Positions 9,182 to 17,779 of a stretch of 64,000 bases of DNA are shown in pieces. Every line of letters begins with the position of its first letter. Position 1 is the first letter of the stretch. The position numbers were made by a program, and so were the translations under genes. The notes beneath the pieces were generated by a model, which searched no databases, was not told the DNA's origin, and was given only the letters and a program-made list of their open reading frames with translations. This stretch comes from Clostridium transplantifaecale (GTDB lineage Bacteria; Bacillota; Clostridia; Lachnospirales; Lachnospiraceae): contig NZ_UYZY01000004.1 in the NCBI RefSeq assembly GCF_900626075.1, forward strand, positions 488,489 through 552,488, given 5' to 3'.

Positions 9182-9360
9182 GATTTTTTCCTTCCGTGTT
9201 GAGAGTAATCCGTTCAATATCCGAATTATTACCATTATATACAGAGGGCGGTTTTTTAGCAAGCCGGGATTTCGCCTGAATGTAACTGAATGTAACTTGA
9301 CAGGCTCTATGAAATAATGTAAAATCAGCTATAAAATATGTAAAAATAGGAGTGATCTTT

Positions 9361-10671
9361 TTGGATTCAAGTGACGCCATACAGTTGCTTATATTAGTTG
9401 TTTTACTTGCTCTATCTGCATTTTTCTCATCGTCAGAGACTGCCCTTACCACGGTGAATAAGATTCGGATGAGGAATTTGGCCGACGCCGGTGACGGCAG
9501 AGCCGAGTTTGTCATGAAAGTAATCAGTAACCCGGGCAAGATGCTCAGTGCGATTCTGATCGGCAATAATATCGTAAACCTTTATGCTTCGTCCCTGTCC
9601 ACGCTGCTGGCGACCAGAGTGTGGGGTAATGAGGCAGTGGGATTTGCGACAGGTGTGCTGACTTTACTTATTCTTGTGTTCGGTGAGATTACGCCGAAGA
9701 CAATTTCCACCCTATCAGCAGAGAATATAGCGCTTCGTTTTGCAAAAATCATATATATTATTATGATCATTTTGACGCCGGTGATTTATGTTGTGAACCA
9801 CCTCTCCTTTTTTGTGTTGAAAATCTTCCGGGTAGATCCGAATAAGAGAGGTGAGTCCATCACCGAGGACGAGCTGAGGACGATCGTGCAGGTCAGCCAT
9901 GAGGAGGGCGTAATCGAGTCAGAAGAGAAAAAGATGATCAACAATGTGTTTGATTTCGGTGACGCCGTCGCAAAAGACGTGATGGTGCCGCGTATCGATA
10001 TGAGTTTTGTGGATGTGAACAGCAGTTACGAAGAACTGATTGACCTGTTCCGTGAGGAAAAGTACACCAGGTTTCCCGTCTATGAAGAGACGACGGACAA
10101 TGTGCTGGGTATCATCAACATCAAGGATATTTTCCTGGCGGAGAACAGGGAAGACTTTTCGGTGAGGAGTTATCTGCGCCAGCCTCTCTATACCTATGAG
10201 TTCAAGAAGGTTTCGGAGCTGATGATTGAGATGAGGAAGGCGATGATTAATATCGTTATCGTCCTGGATGAATACGGTGCAACGGCGGGCCTGATTACGC
10301 TTGAAGATATGCTGGAGGAGATCGTCGGGGAGATACGTGATGAATACGACGAGGATGAGGAGAATTCCCTGATCCAAATCAGCCCGAAGGAATACGTGGT
10401 GGAAGGTTCCATGAAGCTGGCGGACTTAAATGACCACCTGGAGCTGAGTCTTCAGTCGGAGGATTACGATTCAATCGGCGGCCTGGTGATAGGACTTCTG
10501 GATCACCTACCCGAGGAGGGGGAGGACGTTGTGATAGATAATGTCCGCCTGAGAGTGGACAGCGTGGAGAAGAACAGAATCGATAAAATCCATGTATATA
10601 TTCTGAATCCGGTGGAGGCCGTAACGGCGATGCGGGAGGAAGAAGCAGAGAAAAAGGAAGAGAAACATTAG
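9361..10671 (+). CDS. CNNM/CorC (HlyC) family transporter-associated protein
   Basis: Membrane protein of the DUF21-CBS-CorC architecture, linked in other bacteria to magnesium and cobalt handling or efflux. The order is a DUF21 membrane domain with about four helices (residues 5-170), paired CBS domains (about 195-320) and a C-terminal CorC_HlyC domain (about 335-425). I choose the TTG start at 9361, since AGGAG ends 8 bases before it. An upstream GTG at 9352 overlaps that site. The highly charged tail ends EEEAEKKEEKH. It is monocistronic, with a terminator at 10678. Confidence 0.9.
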   Translation: MDSSDAIQLLILVVLLALSAFFSSSETALTTVNKIRMRNLADAGDGRAEFVMKVISNPGKMLSAILIGNNIVNLYASSLSTLLATRVWGNEAVGFATGVLTLLILVFGEITPKTISTLSAENIALRFAKIIYIIMIILTPVIYVVNHLSFFVLKIFRVDPNKRGESITEDELRTIVQVSHEEGVIESEEKKMINNVFDFGDAVAKDVMVPRIDMSFVDVNSSYEELIDLFREEKYTRFPVYEETTDNVLGIINIKDIFLAENREDFSVRSYLRQPLYTYEFKKVSELMIEMRKAMINIVIVLDEYGATAGLITLEDMLEEIVGEIRDEYDEDEENSLIQISPKEYVVEGSMKLADLNDHLELSLQSEDYDSIGGLVIGLLDHLPEEGEDVVIDNVRLRVDSVEKNRIDKIHVYILNPVEAVTAMREEEAEKKEEKH

Positions 10672-10677
10672 AAAAGT

Positions 10678-10733
10678 AATCCCCGTGTGTTTACTGCCCA
10701 GGAGGAGGCGGAAAACATGCGGGGATTTTGTTC
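10678..10733 (+). terminator. Rho-independent terminator after the CorC-type gene
   Basis: AATCCCCG and CGGGGATT form an 8-bp stem with an internal TGTTT/AAACA extension, followed by TTTTG. Confidence 0.65.
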
Positions 10734-10745
10734 AGCCCTTTGCCG

Positions 10746-11105
10746 TCAGCTGATCATCCCGCCGATGGTGCCGCTGCCGGCACACATTGCGAAAATAAGA
10801 GCCAGTTCGTTCATATTGCTTCCAATGCTTTTGTTAATGATGAAGGATACGGCCAGAAGCACCAGGAAATAGACGGCGCCGGAGAAGAATCCCCACAGAA
10901 ACCGTTTCATCCTGGCGGCTTTCCCGGCCAATACGCCGCCGATAAAGCAGGCGACAATGTAAATGACATTGATTCCCAGGTTTACCTGACTTTCACTCAA
11001 GTGAAACTGATAGAGGCTGAACGCCAGAATCAGCAGAAAAACGGCGGTGAGTATGTAGGTGGTAAAAATGGTGCGGATGAGAATCCGCAGACTGGACTTT
11101 CCCAT
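10746..11105 (-). CDS. TIGR04086-family small membrane protein
   Basis: A 119-residue protein with four hydrophobic segments (about 8-28, 45-62, 68-90 and 98-118). Sequence and context match the TIGR04086 family, which is repeatedly found beside the SCIFF peptide genes in Clostridia. Its function is unknown. AAGGAG lies 6 bases before ATG. Here it points away from the SCIFF operon instead of preceding it on the same strand. Confidence 0.75.
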   Translation of the reverse strand: MGKSSLRILIRTIFTTYILTAVFLLILAFSLYQFHLSESQVNLGINVIYIVACFIGGVLAGKAARMKRFLWGFFSGAVYFLVLLAVSFIINKSIGSNMNELALIFAMCAGSGTIGGMIS

Positions 11106-11203
11106 ATTGACTCCTTGTAAATTTTCATCTGCTTCATGTATATTCAGGAGAAGGGCGGGATATGCGGACAGGGTGGGAATTGGTTACTCAGCTTCCTTTA
11201 CCT

Positions 11204-11266
11204 GCCTGATTTCTCACGTAATATCAGGCCTTTTAGCTTGCACATGTGAGTAACATGTGATATAAT
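11204..11266 (+). promoter_or_regulatory. SCIFF promoter with two dyads
   Basis: TTGCAC (11238-11243) and TATAAT (11261-11266) are separated by exactly 17 bases. The spacer holds a perfect inverted repeat, CACATGT-N5-ACATGTG (11241-11259). Just upstream is a second one, GCCTGAT-N12-ATCAGGC (11204-11229). The dyads look like operators but no cognate regulator is evident nearby. Confidence 0.7.
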
Positions 11267-11311
11267 CTGTAAGAATTTATATCGTAATTTTAATGAGGAG
11301 GATATAGAATA

Positions 11312-11458
11312 ATGAAACACGTTAAAACATTAAACACAAATACTTTAAAGAACACCATGAAGAAGGGCGGCTGCGGCGAATGCCAGACATCCTGCCAGTC
11401 TGCATGTAAGACATCCTGTACGGTAGGAAACCAGAGCTGCGAGAACCAGAATCGCTAA
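11312..11458 (+). CDS. scfA: SCIFF peptide (six-cysteine ranthipeptide precursor)
   Basis: A 48-residue precursor peptide that is substrate of the neighbouring radical-SAM enzyme. The N-terminal leader is MKHVKTLNTNTLKNTMKKGG, and the core holds six Cys at positions 21, 24, 28, 32, 36 and 43. Thr or Ser residues between them are the expected acceptors of Cys thioether crosslinks in this family. This matches the SCIFF pattern of six cysteines in about 45 residues, which is nearly universal in Clostridia. GAGGAGG lies about 9 bases upstream. Proposed family roles are signalling or secretion-linked, and the secretion genes downstream fit that. Confidence 0.95.
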   Translation: MKHVKTLNTNTLKNTMKKGGCGECQTSCQSACKTSCTVGNQSCENQNR

Positions 11459-11535
11459 TTTCCTCGGAAAACGATGAAGAGTCTGCTTTGTCAACTTTTC
11501 ACCGTCGGTAAACAGAAGAGATTTGACAAGGGAGG

Positions 11536-11563
11536 CAGGCAAGACACCAGTATTGCCTGCCTA
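11536..11563 (+). promoter_or_regulatory. Intergenic hairpin between scfA and scfB
   Basis: GGCAGGCAA and TTGCCTGCC form a perfect 9-bp stem with a 10-base loop. No T-run follows. A hairpin here could stop RNA decay or attenuate read-through, giving more peptide mRNA than maturase mRNA. That role is inferred. Confidence 0.55.
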
Positions 11564-11590
11564 CATATGTCTGGATAAGGAGAAAAGCGA

Positions 11591-12988
11591 GTGATTCATC
11601 AATATATAAATAACGGTTTTTATATCGTTTTAGACGTGAACAGCGGTTCTGTCCATTCAGTGGATCCGCTTCTTTATGATGCAATTAAACTTCTCTCAGA
11701 CAGGCTCGCGGATATGAGTGAACCTGCGCCGGTGCCTCAGGCTGTGGCAGAGGAAGTGACGGGTATTCTGAAGGAAAAATACAGTACGGATGAAATAAGG
11801 GAAGCGTTTTCCGACATTCAGGAGCTGATTGACAGGGAAGAGCTTTTTACTGCCGATGTGTATAAAGACTATGTCATGGATTTTAAAAAGAGGCAGACGG
11901 TTGTAAAAGCGCTTTGCCTCCACATTGCCCACGACTGTAATCTGGCCTGTAAATACTGCTTTGCGGAAGAGGGAGAGTACCACGGCCGCAGGGCGCTGAT
12001 GAGCTTTGAAGTGGGCAAGAAGGCACTCGATTTCCTGATTGCAAATTCCGGTTCCAGGAGAAACCTGGAAGTGGATTTCTTCGGCGGCGAGCCTCTGATG
12101 AACTGGGAGGTTGTAAAACAGCTTGTGGAATACGGCCGTTCTCAGGAGGAGCTTTACAATAAGAAGTTCCGTTTTACCCTGACCACAAACGGGGTTCTGT
12201 TAAACGACGAGATCATGGATTTCTGTAACAGGGAGATGAGTAATGTTGTTCTGAGCCTGGACGGAAGGCAGGATGTCAACGACAGGATGCGTCCGTTCAG
12301 AAACGGAAAGGGAAGCTATGATCTGATCGTTCCAAAGTTCCAGAAGTTCGCGAAAGAGCGGGCGGAGCGCGACTACTTTGTCAGGGGAACGTTCACCAGA
12401 AATAACCTGGACTTCTCCGGGGATGTGCTCCATTTTGCAGATCTCGGTTTTGAAAAGATGTCCATAGAGCCGGTCGTGGCTCCTCCGGAGGAAGATTACG
12501 CCATCCGGGAGGAAGATCTTCCTCAGATTATGGAAGAGTACGATAAACTGGCTGTAGAATATATTAAACGCCAGAAAGAGGGAAGGGGTTTTACCTTTTT
12601 CCACTTTATGCTGGATCTGAACCAGGGCCCCTGCGTTGCAAAACGCCTTTCCGGCTGCGGTTCGGGAACTGAGTACCTGGCAGTGACGCCATGGGGGGAT
12701 CTCTATCCATGCCATCAGTTTGTGGGAAATGAAGAATTCCTGCTCGGCAATGTGGACGAGGGAGTGACGAATTCGGCGATCCGTGATGAATTCAAGCTCT
12801 GCAACGTCTACGCAAAGGACAAGTGCAGGGACTGCTTCGCCAGATTTTACTGCAGCGGCGGCTGTGCGGCCAACTCTTTTAATTTCCACGGCTCCATCAC
12901 AGATGCCTATGACATCGGATGCGAGATGCAGAAAAAGCGCATTGAATGCGCAATCATGATTAAAGCGGCTCTGGCCGAGGAAGAATAA
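11591..12988 (+). CDS. scfB: SCIFF maturase, radical-SAM/SPASM enzyme
   Basis: Installs thioether crosslinks in the SCIFF peptide. The start is GTG with AAGGAG upstream. The N-terminal 100 residues form the peptide-binding region (RRE-like by family knowledge). The radical-SAM cluster motif is Cys116-x3-Cys120-x2-Cys123 in CNLACKYC. The SPASM domain for auxiliary Fe-S clusters has GCGSGTEYLAVTPWGDLYPCHQF, then CNVYAKDKCRDCFARFYCSGGC near the C-terminus. At 465 residues it has the usual length. It follows scfA by 132 bp and precedes secDF by 67 bp. Confidence 0.95.
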   Translation: MIHQYINNGFYIVLDVNSGSVHSVDPLLYDAIKLLSDRLADMSEPAPVPQAVAEEVTGILKEKYSTDEIREAFSDIQELIDREELFTADVYKDYVMDFKKRQTVVKALCLHIAHDCNLACKYCFAEEGEYHGRRALMSFEVGKKALDFLIANSGSRRNLEVDFFGGEPLMNWEVVKQLVEYGRSQEELYNKKFRFTLTTNGVLLNDEIMDFCNREMSNVVLSLDGRQDVNDRMRPFRNGKGSYDLIVPKFQKFAKERAERDYFVRGTFTRNNLDFSGDVLHFADLGFEKMSIEPVVAPPEEDYAIREEDLPQIMEEYDKLAVEYIKRQKEGRGFTFFHFMLDLNQGPCVAKRLSGCGSGTEYLAVTPWGDLYPCHQFVGNEEFLLGNVDEGVTNSAIRDEFKLCNVYAKDKCRDCFARFYCSGGCAANSFNFHGSITDAYDIGCEMQKKRIECAIMIKAALAEEE

Positions 12989-13055
12989 AAGAAGAGATAA
13001 TTTGAGAAACACGGCTGAAAAGCAAGCATAGATGAAAAGCAAAAGGAGAAAAGCA

Positions 13056-15212
13056 ATGAAGAACAAAAAAGGAAAGGGCCTCTTAGGGCTGCTGATCCTG
13101 CTTGTTGCCGTCGGTATATTCGGTTATTTTGGATATTCAACGATGGAATCAATCAAGCTGGGACTGGATCTGGCCGGCGGTGTCAGCATTACCTACCAGG
13201 CAAAAGAGGAAAATCCGTCTTCAGAAGATATGGCGGACACGATCTATAAACTGCAGCAGAGGGTGCAGAACTACAGCACCGAGGCTGAGGTTTATCAGGA
13301 AGGTAACAACCGTATCAACGTAGATATCCCTGGTGTTTCCGATGCCAACGCGATTCTGCAGGAATTAGGCAAACCTGGTTCCCTCGTTTTCCTGGATTCT
13401 GAATTTAATCAGGTTCTGGACGGAAAACAGGTGAGCAGCGCCAAGGCCGGCATGGATGACAGCAGCGGCGTAAAAGAGTATGTGGTTGCCCTGACCTTCA
13501 ATGAGGAAGGTACAAAGGCATTTGCCGATGCAACGACAAACGGAGTTGGAAAACCAATTTATATCGTATATGATGGGCAGGCCATTTCCGCCCCTAACGT
13601 AAAAGAGCCAATCACAGGCGGACAGTGCCGTATCGACGGTATGGGAAGCTATGAGGAGGCTGAGAATCTGGCTGCTACGATCCGTATCGGTTCCCTTTCC
13701 CTGGAACTGGAAGAGCTTCGTTCCAATGTCGTTGGTGCAAAGCTGGGCCAGGAAGCCATTTCCACCAGCCTTAAGGCCGGAGCAATTGGCTTTGCAATTG
13801 TTGTTGTATTTATGATTTTTGCATACCTGGTACCCGGTCTTGCAGCTTCCATAGCTCTGTGCCTGTATGTAGGCCTGATTCTGGTCCTGCTGGCAGCTTT
13901 TGAAGTAACGCTCACCCTTCCGGGTGTGGCCGGTATTATCCTGTCTATCGGTATGGCGGTAGATGCCAATGTCATCATCTTCACCCGTATCAAGGAGGAG
14001 ATTGGCCTTGGCAAGACTGTAAAATCTGCAATTAAGACAGGTTTTGCAAAAGCCCTTTCCGCGATTATCGATGGTAACGTTACAACTCTGATTGCGGCGG
14101 CGGTTCTGTTTTGGAGAGGTTCCGGTACCGTAAAAGGTTTCGCTTCCACGTTGGCGATCGGTATTGTCCTTTCCATGTTTACGGCATTGTTTGTGACAAA
14201 ATTCACCTTGAACTGCCTGTATGAGGCAGGATTGCAGGATGCCAAATTCTATGGTATTAAAAAGGATACCAAGATAAAACCATTCTTAAAATACAAAAAA
14301 ATCTGTTTTGCAATTTCAGCAGTTATGATTGTGGCAGGTTTTGCCGCCATGGGCCTGAACAGCTCCTCCACAGGTACGATTCTGAATTACAGCATGGAGT
14401 TCAGGGGAGGAACATCTACCAACGTGACCTTTAATGAGGATCTGTCTTTAGATCAGATTTCGTCCGAAGTTGTCCCTGTAGTGGAGAAAATTACGGGAGA
14501 AGCGGGAACTCAGACCCAAAAAGTAGCGGGAACGAATGAGGTTATTATCAAGACAAGAACCCTGAGCGTGGATGAGAGAGAAGCGCTTGATCAGGCTATG
14601 GTTGACAATTTCGGAGTTGACCAGGAGAAGATTACGGCAGACAGTATTTCCGGTGCGATCAGCAACGAGATGAAGCAGGATGCCATCATAGCCGTAGTCA
14701 TTGCCACTATCTGTATGCTGCTTTACATCTGGTTCCGGTTCAGCAACATTACATTTGCGGCCAGCGCGGTTCTGGCTCTTGTGCATGACGTGCTTGTAGT
14801 TATCACATTCTATGCAGTATTCAAGTGGTCTGTAGGTTCTACCTTTATTGCGTGTATGCTTACTATTGTGGGATATTCCATCAATGCCACCATTGTTATT
14901 TTCGACCGTATCCGTGAGAATATGAAGCTGAAAAAGCACACACAGACGGTTGAAGATGTTGTAAACTTAAGTATCAGCCAGACGCTGACAAGAAGTATCA
15001 ATACTTCCCTTACCACCTTTATTATGGTATTTGTACTCTTCCTGATGGGCGTTTCTTCCATCCGCGAATTTGCGCTTCCGTTAATGGTTGGTATTGTCTG
15101 CGGTACGTACTCTTCCGTTTGCCTGACCGGTTCCCTGTGGTATGTCTTCAGCCAGAATAAGGATAAGAAGGCAGCCGAGGCACGTACGGCAATGAAAAAG
15201 AAAGAGAAATAA
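13056..15212 (+). CDS. secDF: SecDF protein-export accessory subunit (fused)
   Basis: Proton-driven factor that helps the Sec translocon pull proteins across the membrane. A single 718-residue chain joins SecD (about 1-390) and SecF (about 405-700). SecD shows LGLDLAGGVSITY after the first helix and the GMAVDANVIIFTRIKEE motif in its membrane half. SecF shows the matching YSMEFRGGTSTNVTF and GYSINATIVIFDRIREN. About 12 membrane segments are present. The start at 13056 has AGGAG 7 bases upstream. The frame also extends to 13032 without a site. The tgt start lies 3 bases after its stop, suggesting coupling. Confidence 0.93.
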   Translation: MKNKKGKGLLGLLILLVAVGIFGYFGYSTMESIKLGLDLAGGVSITYQAKEENPSSEDMADTIYKLQQRVQNYSTEAEVYQEGNNRINVDIPGVSDANAILQELGKPGSLVFLDSEFNQVLDGKQVSSAKAGMDDSSGVKEYVVALTFNEEGTKAFADATTNGVGKPIYIVYDGQAISAPNVKEPITGGQCRIDGMGSYEEAENLAATIRIGSLSLELEELRSNVVGAKLGQEAISTSLKAGAIGFAIVVVFMIFAYLVPGLAASIALCLYVGLILVLLAAFEVTLTLPGVAGIILSIGMAVDANVIIFTRIKEEIGLGKTVKSAIKTGFAKALSAIIDGNVTTLIAAAVLFWRGSGTVKGFASTLAIGIVLSMFTALFVTKFTLNCLYEAGLQDAKFYGIKKDTKIKPFLKYKKICFAISAVMIVAGFAAMGLNSSSTGTILNYSMEFRGGTSTNVTFNEDLSLDQISSEVVPVVEKITGEAGTQTQKVAGTNEVIIKTRTLSVDEREALDQAMVDNFGVDQEKITADSISGAISNEMKQDAIIAVVIATICMLLYIWFRFSNITFAASAVLALVHDVLVVITFYAVFKWSVGSTFIACMLTIVGYSINATIVIFDRIRENMKLKKHTQTVEDVVNLSISQTLTRSINTSLTTFIMVFVLFLMGVSSIREFALPLMVGIVCGTYSSVCLTGSLWYVFSQNKDKKAAEARTAMKKKEK

Positions 15213-15215
15213 TTT

Positions 15216-16358
15216 ATGGAATACAAGATTCTTTATAAAGATGGACGTGCCAAGAGGGCGGAGATGAAAACCGCCCACGGCACCATCCAGACACCGGTTT
15301 TCATGAATGTGGGTACGGTCGGCGCCATTAAAGGCGCCGTGTCGACCGACGATTTGAAGGAAATCGGTACCCAGGTGGAGCTGTCCAACACCTACCACCT
15401 TCATGTGAGGACCGGAGACAAGCTGATTAAACAGTTTGGCGGCCTTCACAAATTTATGCACTGGGACAGGCCGATTCTGACTGATTCCGGCGGTTTCCAG
15501 GTATTTTCCCTGTCGGGTCTCCGAAAGATTAAGGAGGAGGGCGTTTATTTCAACTCCCACATCGACGGCAGGAAGATATTCATGGGACCGGAAGAGAGCA
15601 TGCAGATTCAGTCCAACCTGGGTTCCACAATCGCGATGGCATTCGATGAATGTCCTTCCAGCGTGGCCTCCAGGGAATATGTCCAGGCGTCGGTAGACAG
15701 GACCACGAGATGGCTTGTCCGCTGTAAGGAGGAGATGAAACGTCTCAACTCCCTGCCCGACACGGTAAACCGGGAGCAGCTTCTTTTTGGAATCAACCAG
15801 GGAGCGGTTTACGACGATATCCGTATTGAACATGCAAAGACCATCAGTGAGATGGATTTGGACGGTTATGCGGTGGGCGGTCTGGCCGTGGGGGAAACTC
15901 ACGATGAGATGTACCGCATACTGGACTCGGTTGTTCCATATCTGCCGGAGGATAAACCTACTTACCTGATGGGAGTGGGAACGCCGGCCAACATTCTGGA
16001 GGCGGTAGACCGCGGTGTGGATTTCTTCGACTGCGTATATCCGACCAGAAACGGACGCCACAGCCATGTATACACAAACCATGGCAAGATGAACCTGCTC
16101 AATTCAAAATATGAGCTGGATCCGAGACCTCTTGAGGAGGGATGCGGCTGTCCGGCATGCCGTTCTTACAGCCGGGCGTATATCAGACATCTCTTCAAGG
16201 CAAAAGAAATGCTCGGGATGAGATTATGTGTATTGCATAATTTATATTTTTATAATAAAATGATGGAAGAGATTCGCGACGCAATCGAACATCACCGTTA
16301 TGCCGAGTATAAGGCTGCAAAGCTGGCCGGCATGATGGCCGGTGAGGAACAGAACTGA
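15216..16358 (+). CDS. tgt: tRNA-guanine transglycosylase (queuine/preQ1)
   Basis: Exchanges the wobble guanine of His, Asp, Asn and Tyr tRNAs for preQ1 in queuosine synthesis. Key motifs are DSGGFQVFSL with one catalytic Asp, and the nucleophile Asp in FDCVYPTRNGRH. The zinc site is made of the Cys residues in CGCPAC plus a later His near CVLHNLYF. The full length of 380 residues matches the family. The gene is sandwiched between secDF and yajC, a common clostridial order. Confidence 0.96.
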   Translation: MEYKILYKDGRAKRAEMKTAHGTIQTPVFMNVGTVGAIKGAVSTDDLKEIGTQVELSNTYHLHVRTGDKLIKQFGGLHKFMHWDRPILTDSGGFQVFSLSGLRKIKEEGVYFNSHIDGRKIFMGPEESMQIQSNLGSTIAMAFDECPSSVASREYVQASVDRTTRWLVRCKEEMKRLNSLPDTVNREQLLFGINQGAVYDDIRIEHAKTISEMDLDGYAVGGLAVGETHDEMYRILDSVVPYLPEDKPTYLMGVGTPANILEAVDRGVDFFDCVYPTRNGRHSHVYTNHGKMNLLNSKYELDPRPLEEGCGCPACRSYSRAYIRHLFKAKEMLGMRLCVLHNLYFYNKMMEEIRDAIEHHRYAEYKAAKLAGMMAGEEQN

Positions 16359-16446
16359 GAATACTCAGTTAAGAGCTCCATCCGGGAACAAACTAAAAAT
16401 TAAGATTACGCGGCGAGGCGGCGGATCGGTCAAAGGAGGAAAGAAA

Positions 16447-16719
16447 ATGGGCACAATGGGCTGGGTACTTTATTTTGTCTTTATCATAGGACTTATGTAC
16501 TTTATCGCGATCAGACCACAGCAGAAAGAAAAGAAAAAGATGCAGGAACTGATGGCAGGTGTTTCAGTAGGCGACAGCGTTCTGACATCCAGTGGATTTT
16601 ACGGTGTTATCATCGACATGACGGATGACACGGTTATCGTGGAATTTGGAAGCAATAAGAACTGCCGTATTCCAATGCGCAAGGATGCAATCGTTCAGGT
16701 TGAAAAACCGGAACTGTAA
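16447..16719 (+). CDS. yajC: Preprotein translocase subunit YajC
   Basis: Small 90-residue Sec accessory protein. One N-terminal membrane helix (about 5-22, ending YFIAIRPQQKEKKK) is followed by a soluble domain with the family pattern GDSVLTSSGFYGVI and a VEKP C-terminus. The start at 16447 has AGGAGG 7 bases upstream. The longer open frame from 16342 lacks a site and overlaps tgt. It closes the scfA-scfB-secDF-tgt-yajC run. Confidence 0.94.
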   Translation: MGTMGWVLYFVFIIGLMYFIAIRPQQKEKKKMQELMAGVSVGDSVLTSSGFYGVIIDMTDDTVIVEFGSNKNCRIPMRKDAIVQVEKPEL

Positions 16720-16769
16720 TTGAAAAATAGTGGTTGAAGATATGTAACAGTATTGTTTTACCGCAGCAG

Positions 16770-16811
16770 GAAACGCTGTCTGGAGAATTGTCCGGGCGGC
16801 GTTTTTATTTT
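16770..16811 (+). terminator. Terminator after yajC
   Basis: AAACGC and GCGTTT with inner TCTGG/TCCGG pairing form a hairpin followed by TTTTATTTTAG. The T-run merges into the left end of repeat copy B. Confidence 0.6.
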
Positions 16812-17654
16812 AGTTGAGATGCGAGGACGCCTCTGTGAGACGGCGGACGGGGGAGGGGGAGGGTGTGTATGAGTCTTCAGTCCCGGTTTGCAGGGGGTGG
16901 CGAGGGGGAATCCAGGAGAAAAAATTCCTGCGGGGACTCGCTCCCGCTTGTGGAATGCGCAGCGGGTGCTAGATTCGAAAATACCTCATCAAGCACCGGC
17001 GGATTCCAAGGTCTCCCTTCGGAAAGTTTTCTCCTTCCTTCCCCGGGCAGGTTGTCGGCGGGACTGAAGACTCAGGGAAGGTTGTTGCCCCGTCCGCCGG
17101 CTTCAGGGGCTGATTGTCTCTTTCGTCAAGTGGGGTGGTAGTATTGTCGCGGCCACTATATAGCCGTAACTATTTTACGTTCTGACGATATCCTGGGATG
17201 CATAAAAAGAGTAGCAGAATAAACACTCTAAGATTATAAGATTATAAGTTTACATAGTTTCAAAGTGAACAGGATGTAGTTTTCGGGCATCCGGGGAAAC
17301 GTAGTGGCAGCGACAAGCGCCTCCCCCCATTGAAGAAGTAGGACAGATCAGGCGCCGCAGGCCGGGGGCCGGGCAGCCGTCTTTGGCTGAGTCTTTTGTC
17401 CCGGCCATAACCTTCCTGCGGGGGAGGGAGAAAAAGATTCCGGAGGGAACCTGGGAGTTCATTGGTACTTACCGAGGTCTTTTCGAGGTTAGTACCATAT
17501 GTACTCCAACGAGCGCAAGCGTTTCCCGGAGGAACTTTTTCTGCCCGGATTCCCCGCCCACGACAACCTTTCTCCGGGACGAAAGACTCATCGATCCCCC
17601 TCACCACCCCGGCCCCTGGCCTGACGGCGGTGTCCTCATTTCTCAATCAAATCC
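16808..17654 (+). repeat. Giant cloverleaf repeat, copy B (complete)
   Basis: Complete element of about 847 bp between yajC and the TetR gene. The ends TTTTAGTTGAGA and TCTCAATCAAAT are inverted and continue as GCGAGGACGCC against GGCGGTGTCCTC. The first hairpin arm (about 16829-17110) pairs GAGTCTTCAGTCCCGG with CGGGACTGAAGACTC. The central hairpin (about 17107-17356) pairs CTGATTGTC and TATTGTCGCGGCCAC with GTGGCAGCGACAAG and GACAGATCAG. The third arm (about 17352-17632) pairs GGCTGAGTCTTTTGTCCCGG with CCGGGACGAAAGACTC. It contains no conserved reading frame. Confidence 0.93.
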
Positions 17655-17683
17655 TCATTTAATAGTAAAAGGCAACATCTTAA

Positions 17684-17754
17684 AATGAACGCGTTCATTA
17701 AAACGTTGACAAACAAGAACCATTATCATATAATATAAATGAACATGTTCATTT
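17684..17754 (+). promoter_or_regulatory. TetR-gene promoter flanked by two palindromic operators
   Basis: TTGACA (17706-17711) and TATAAT (17729-17734) with a 17-base spacer make a perfect consensus promoter. A 16-bp perfect palindrome with core TGAACGCGTTCA (17684-17699) lies just upstream. An 18-bp perfect palindrome with core TGAACATGTTCA (17737-17754) lies just downstream of the -10. The shared TGAAC half-sites imply autorepression by the encoded TetR protein. Confidence 0.88.
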
Positions 17755-17779
17755 AATAGAGACAGGGGAAGGTTACAGT

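Noticed and set aside
16808..17654. Group II intron or known large ornate RNA as identity of the repeat
   Set aside because: I see no domain V-like AGC-type hairpin, no reverse transcriptase, and no motif that I can link to a named RNA class.
16863..17688. Open frames inside the giant repeats (for example those reading MAESFVPAITFLRG or SLQSRLVDCGEGESRRKN)
   Set aside because: They recur in several copies only because the repeat recurs. Frames shift or break between copies, both strands are equally open, and there are no ribosome sites.
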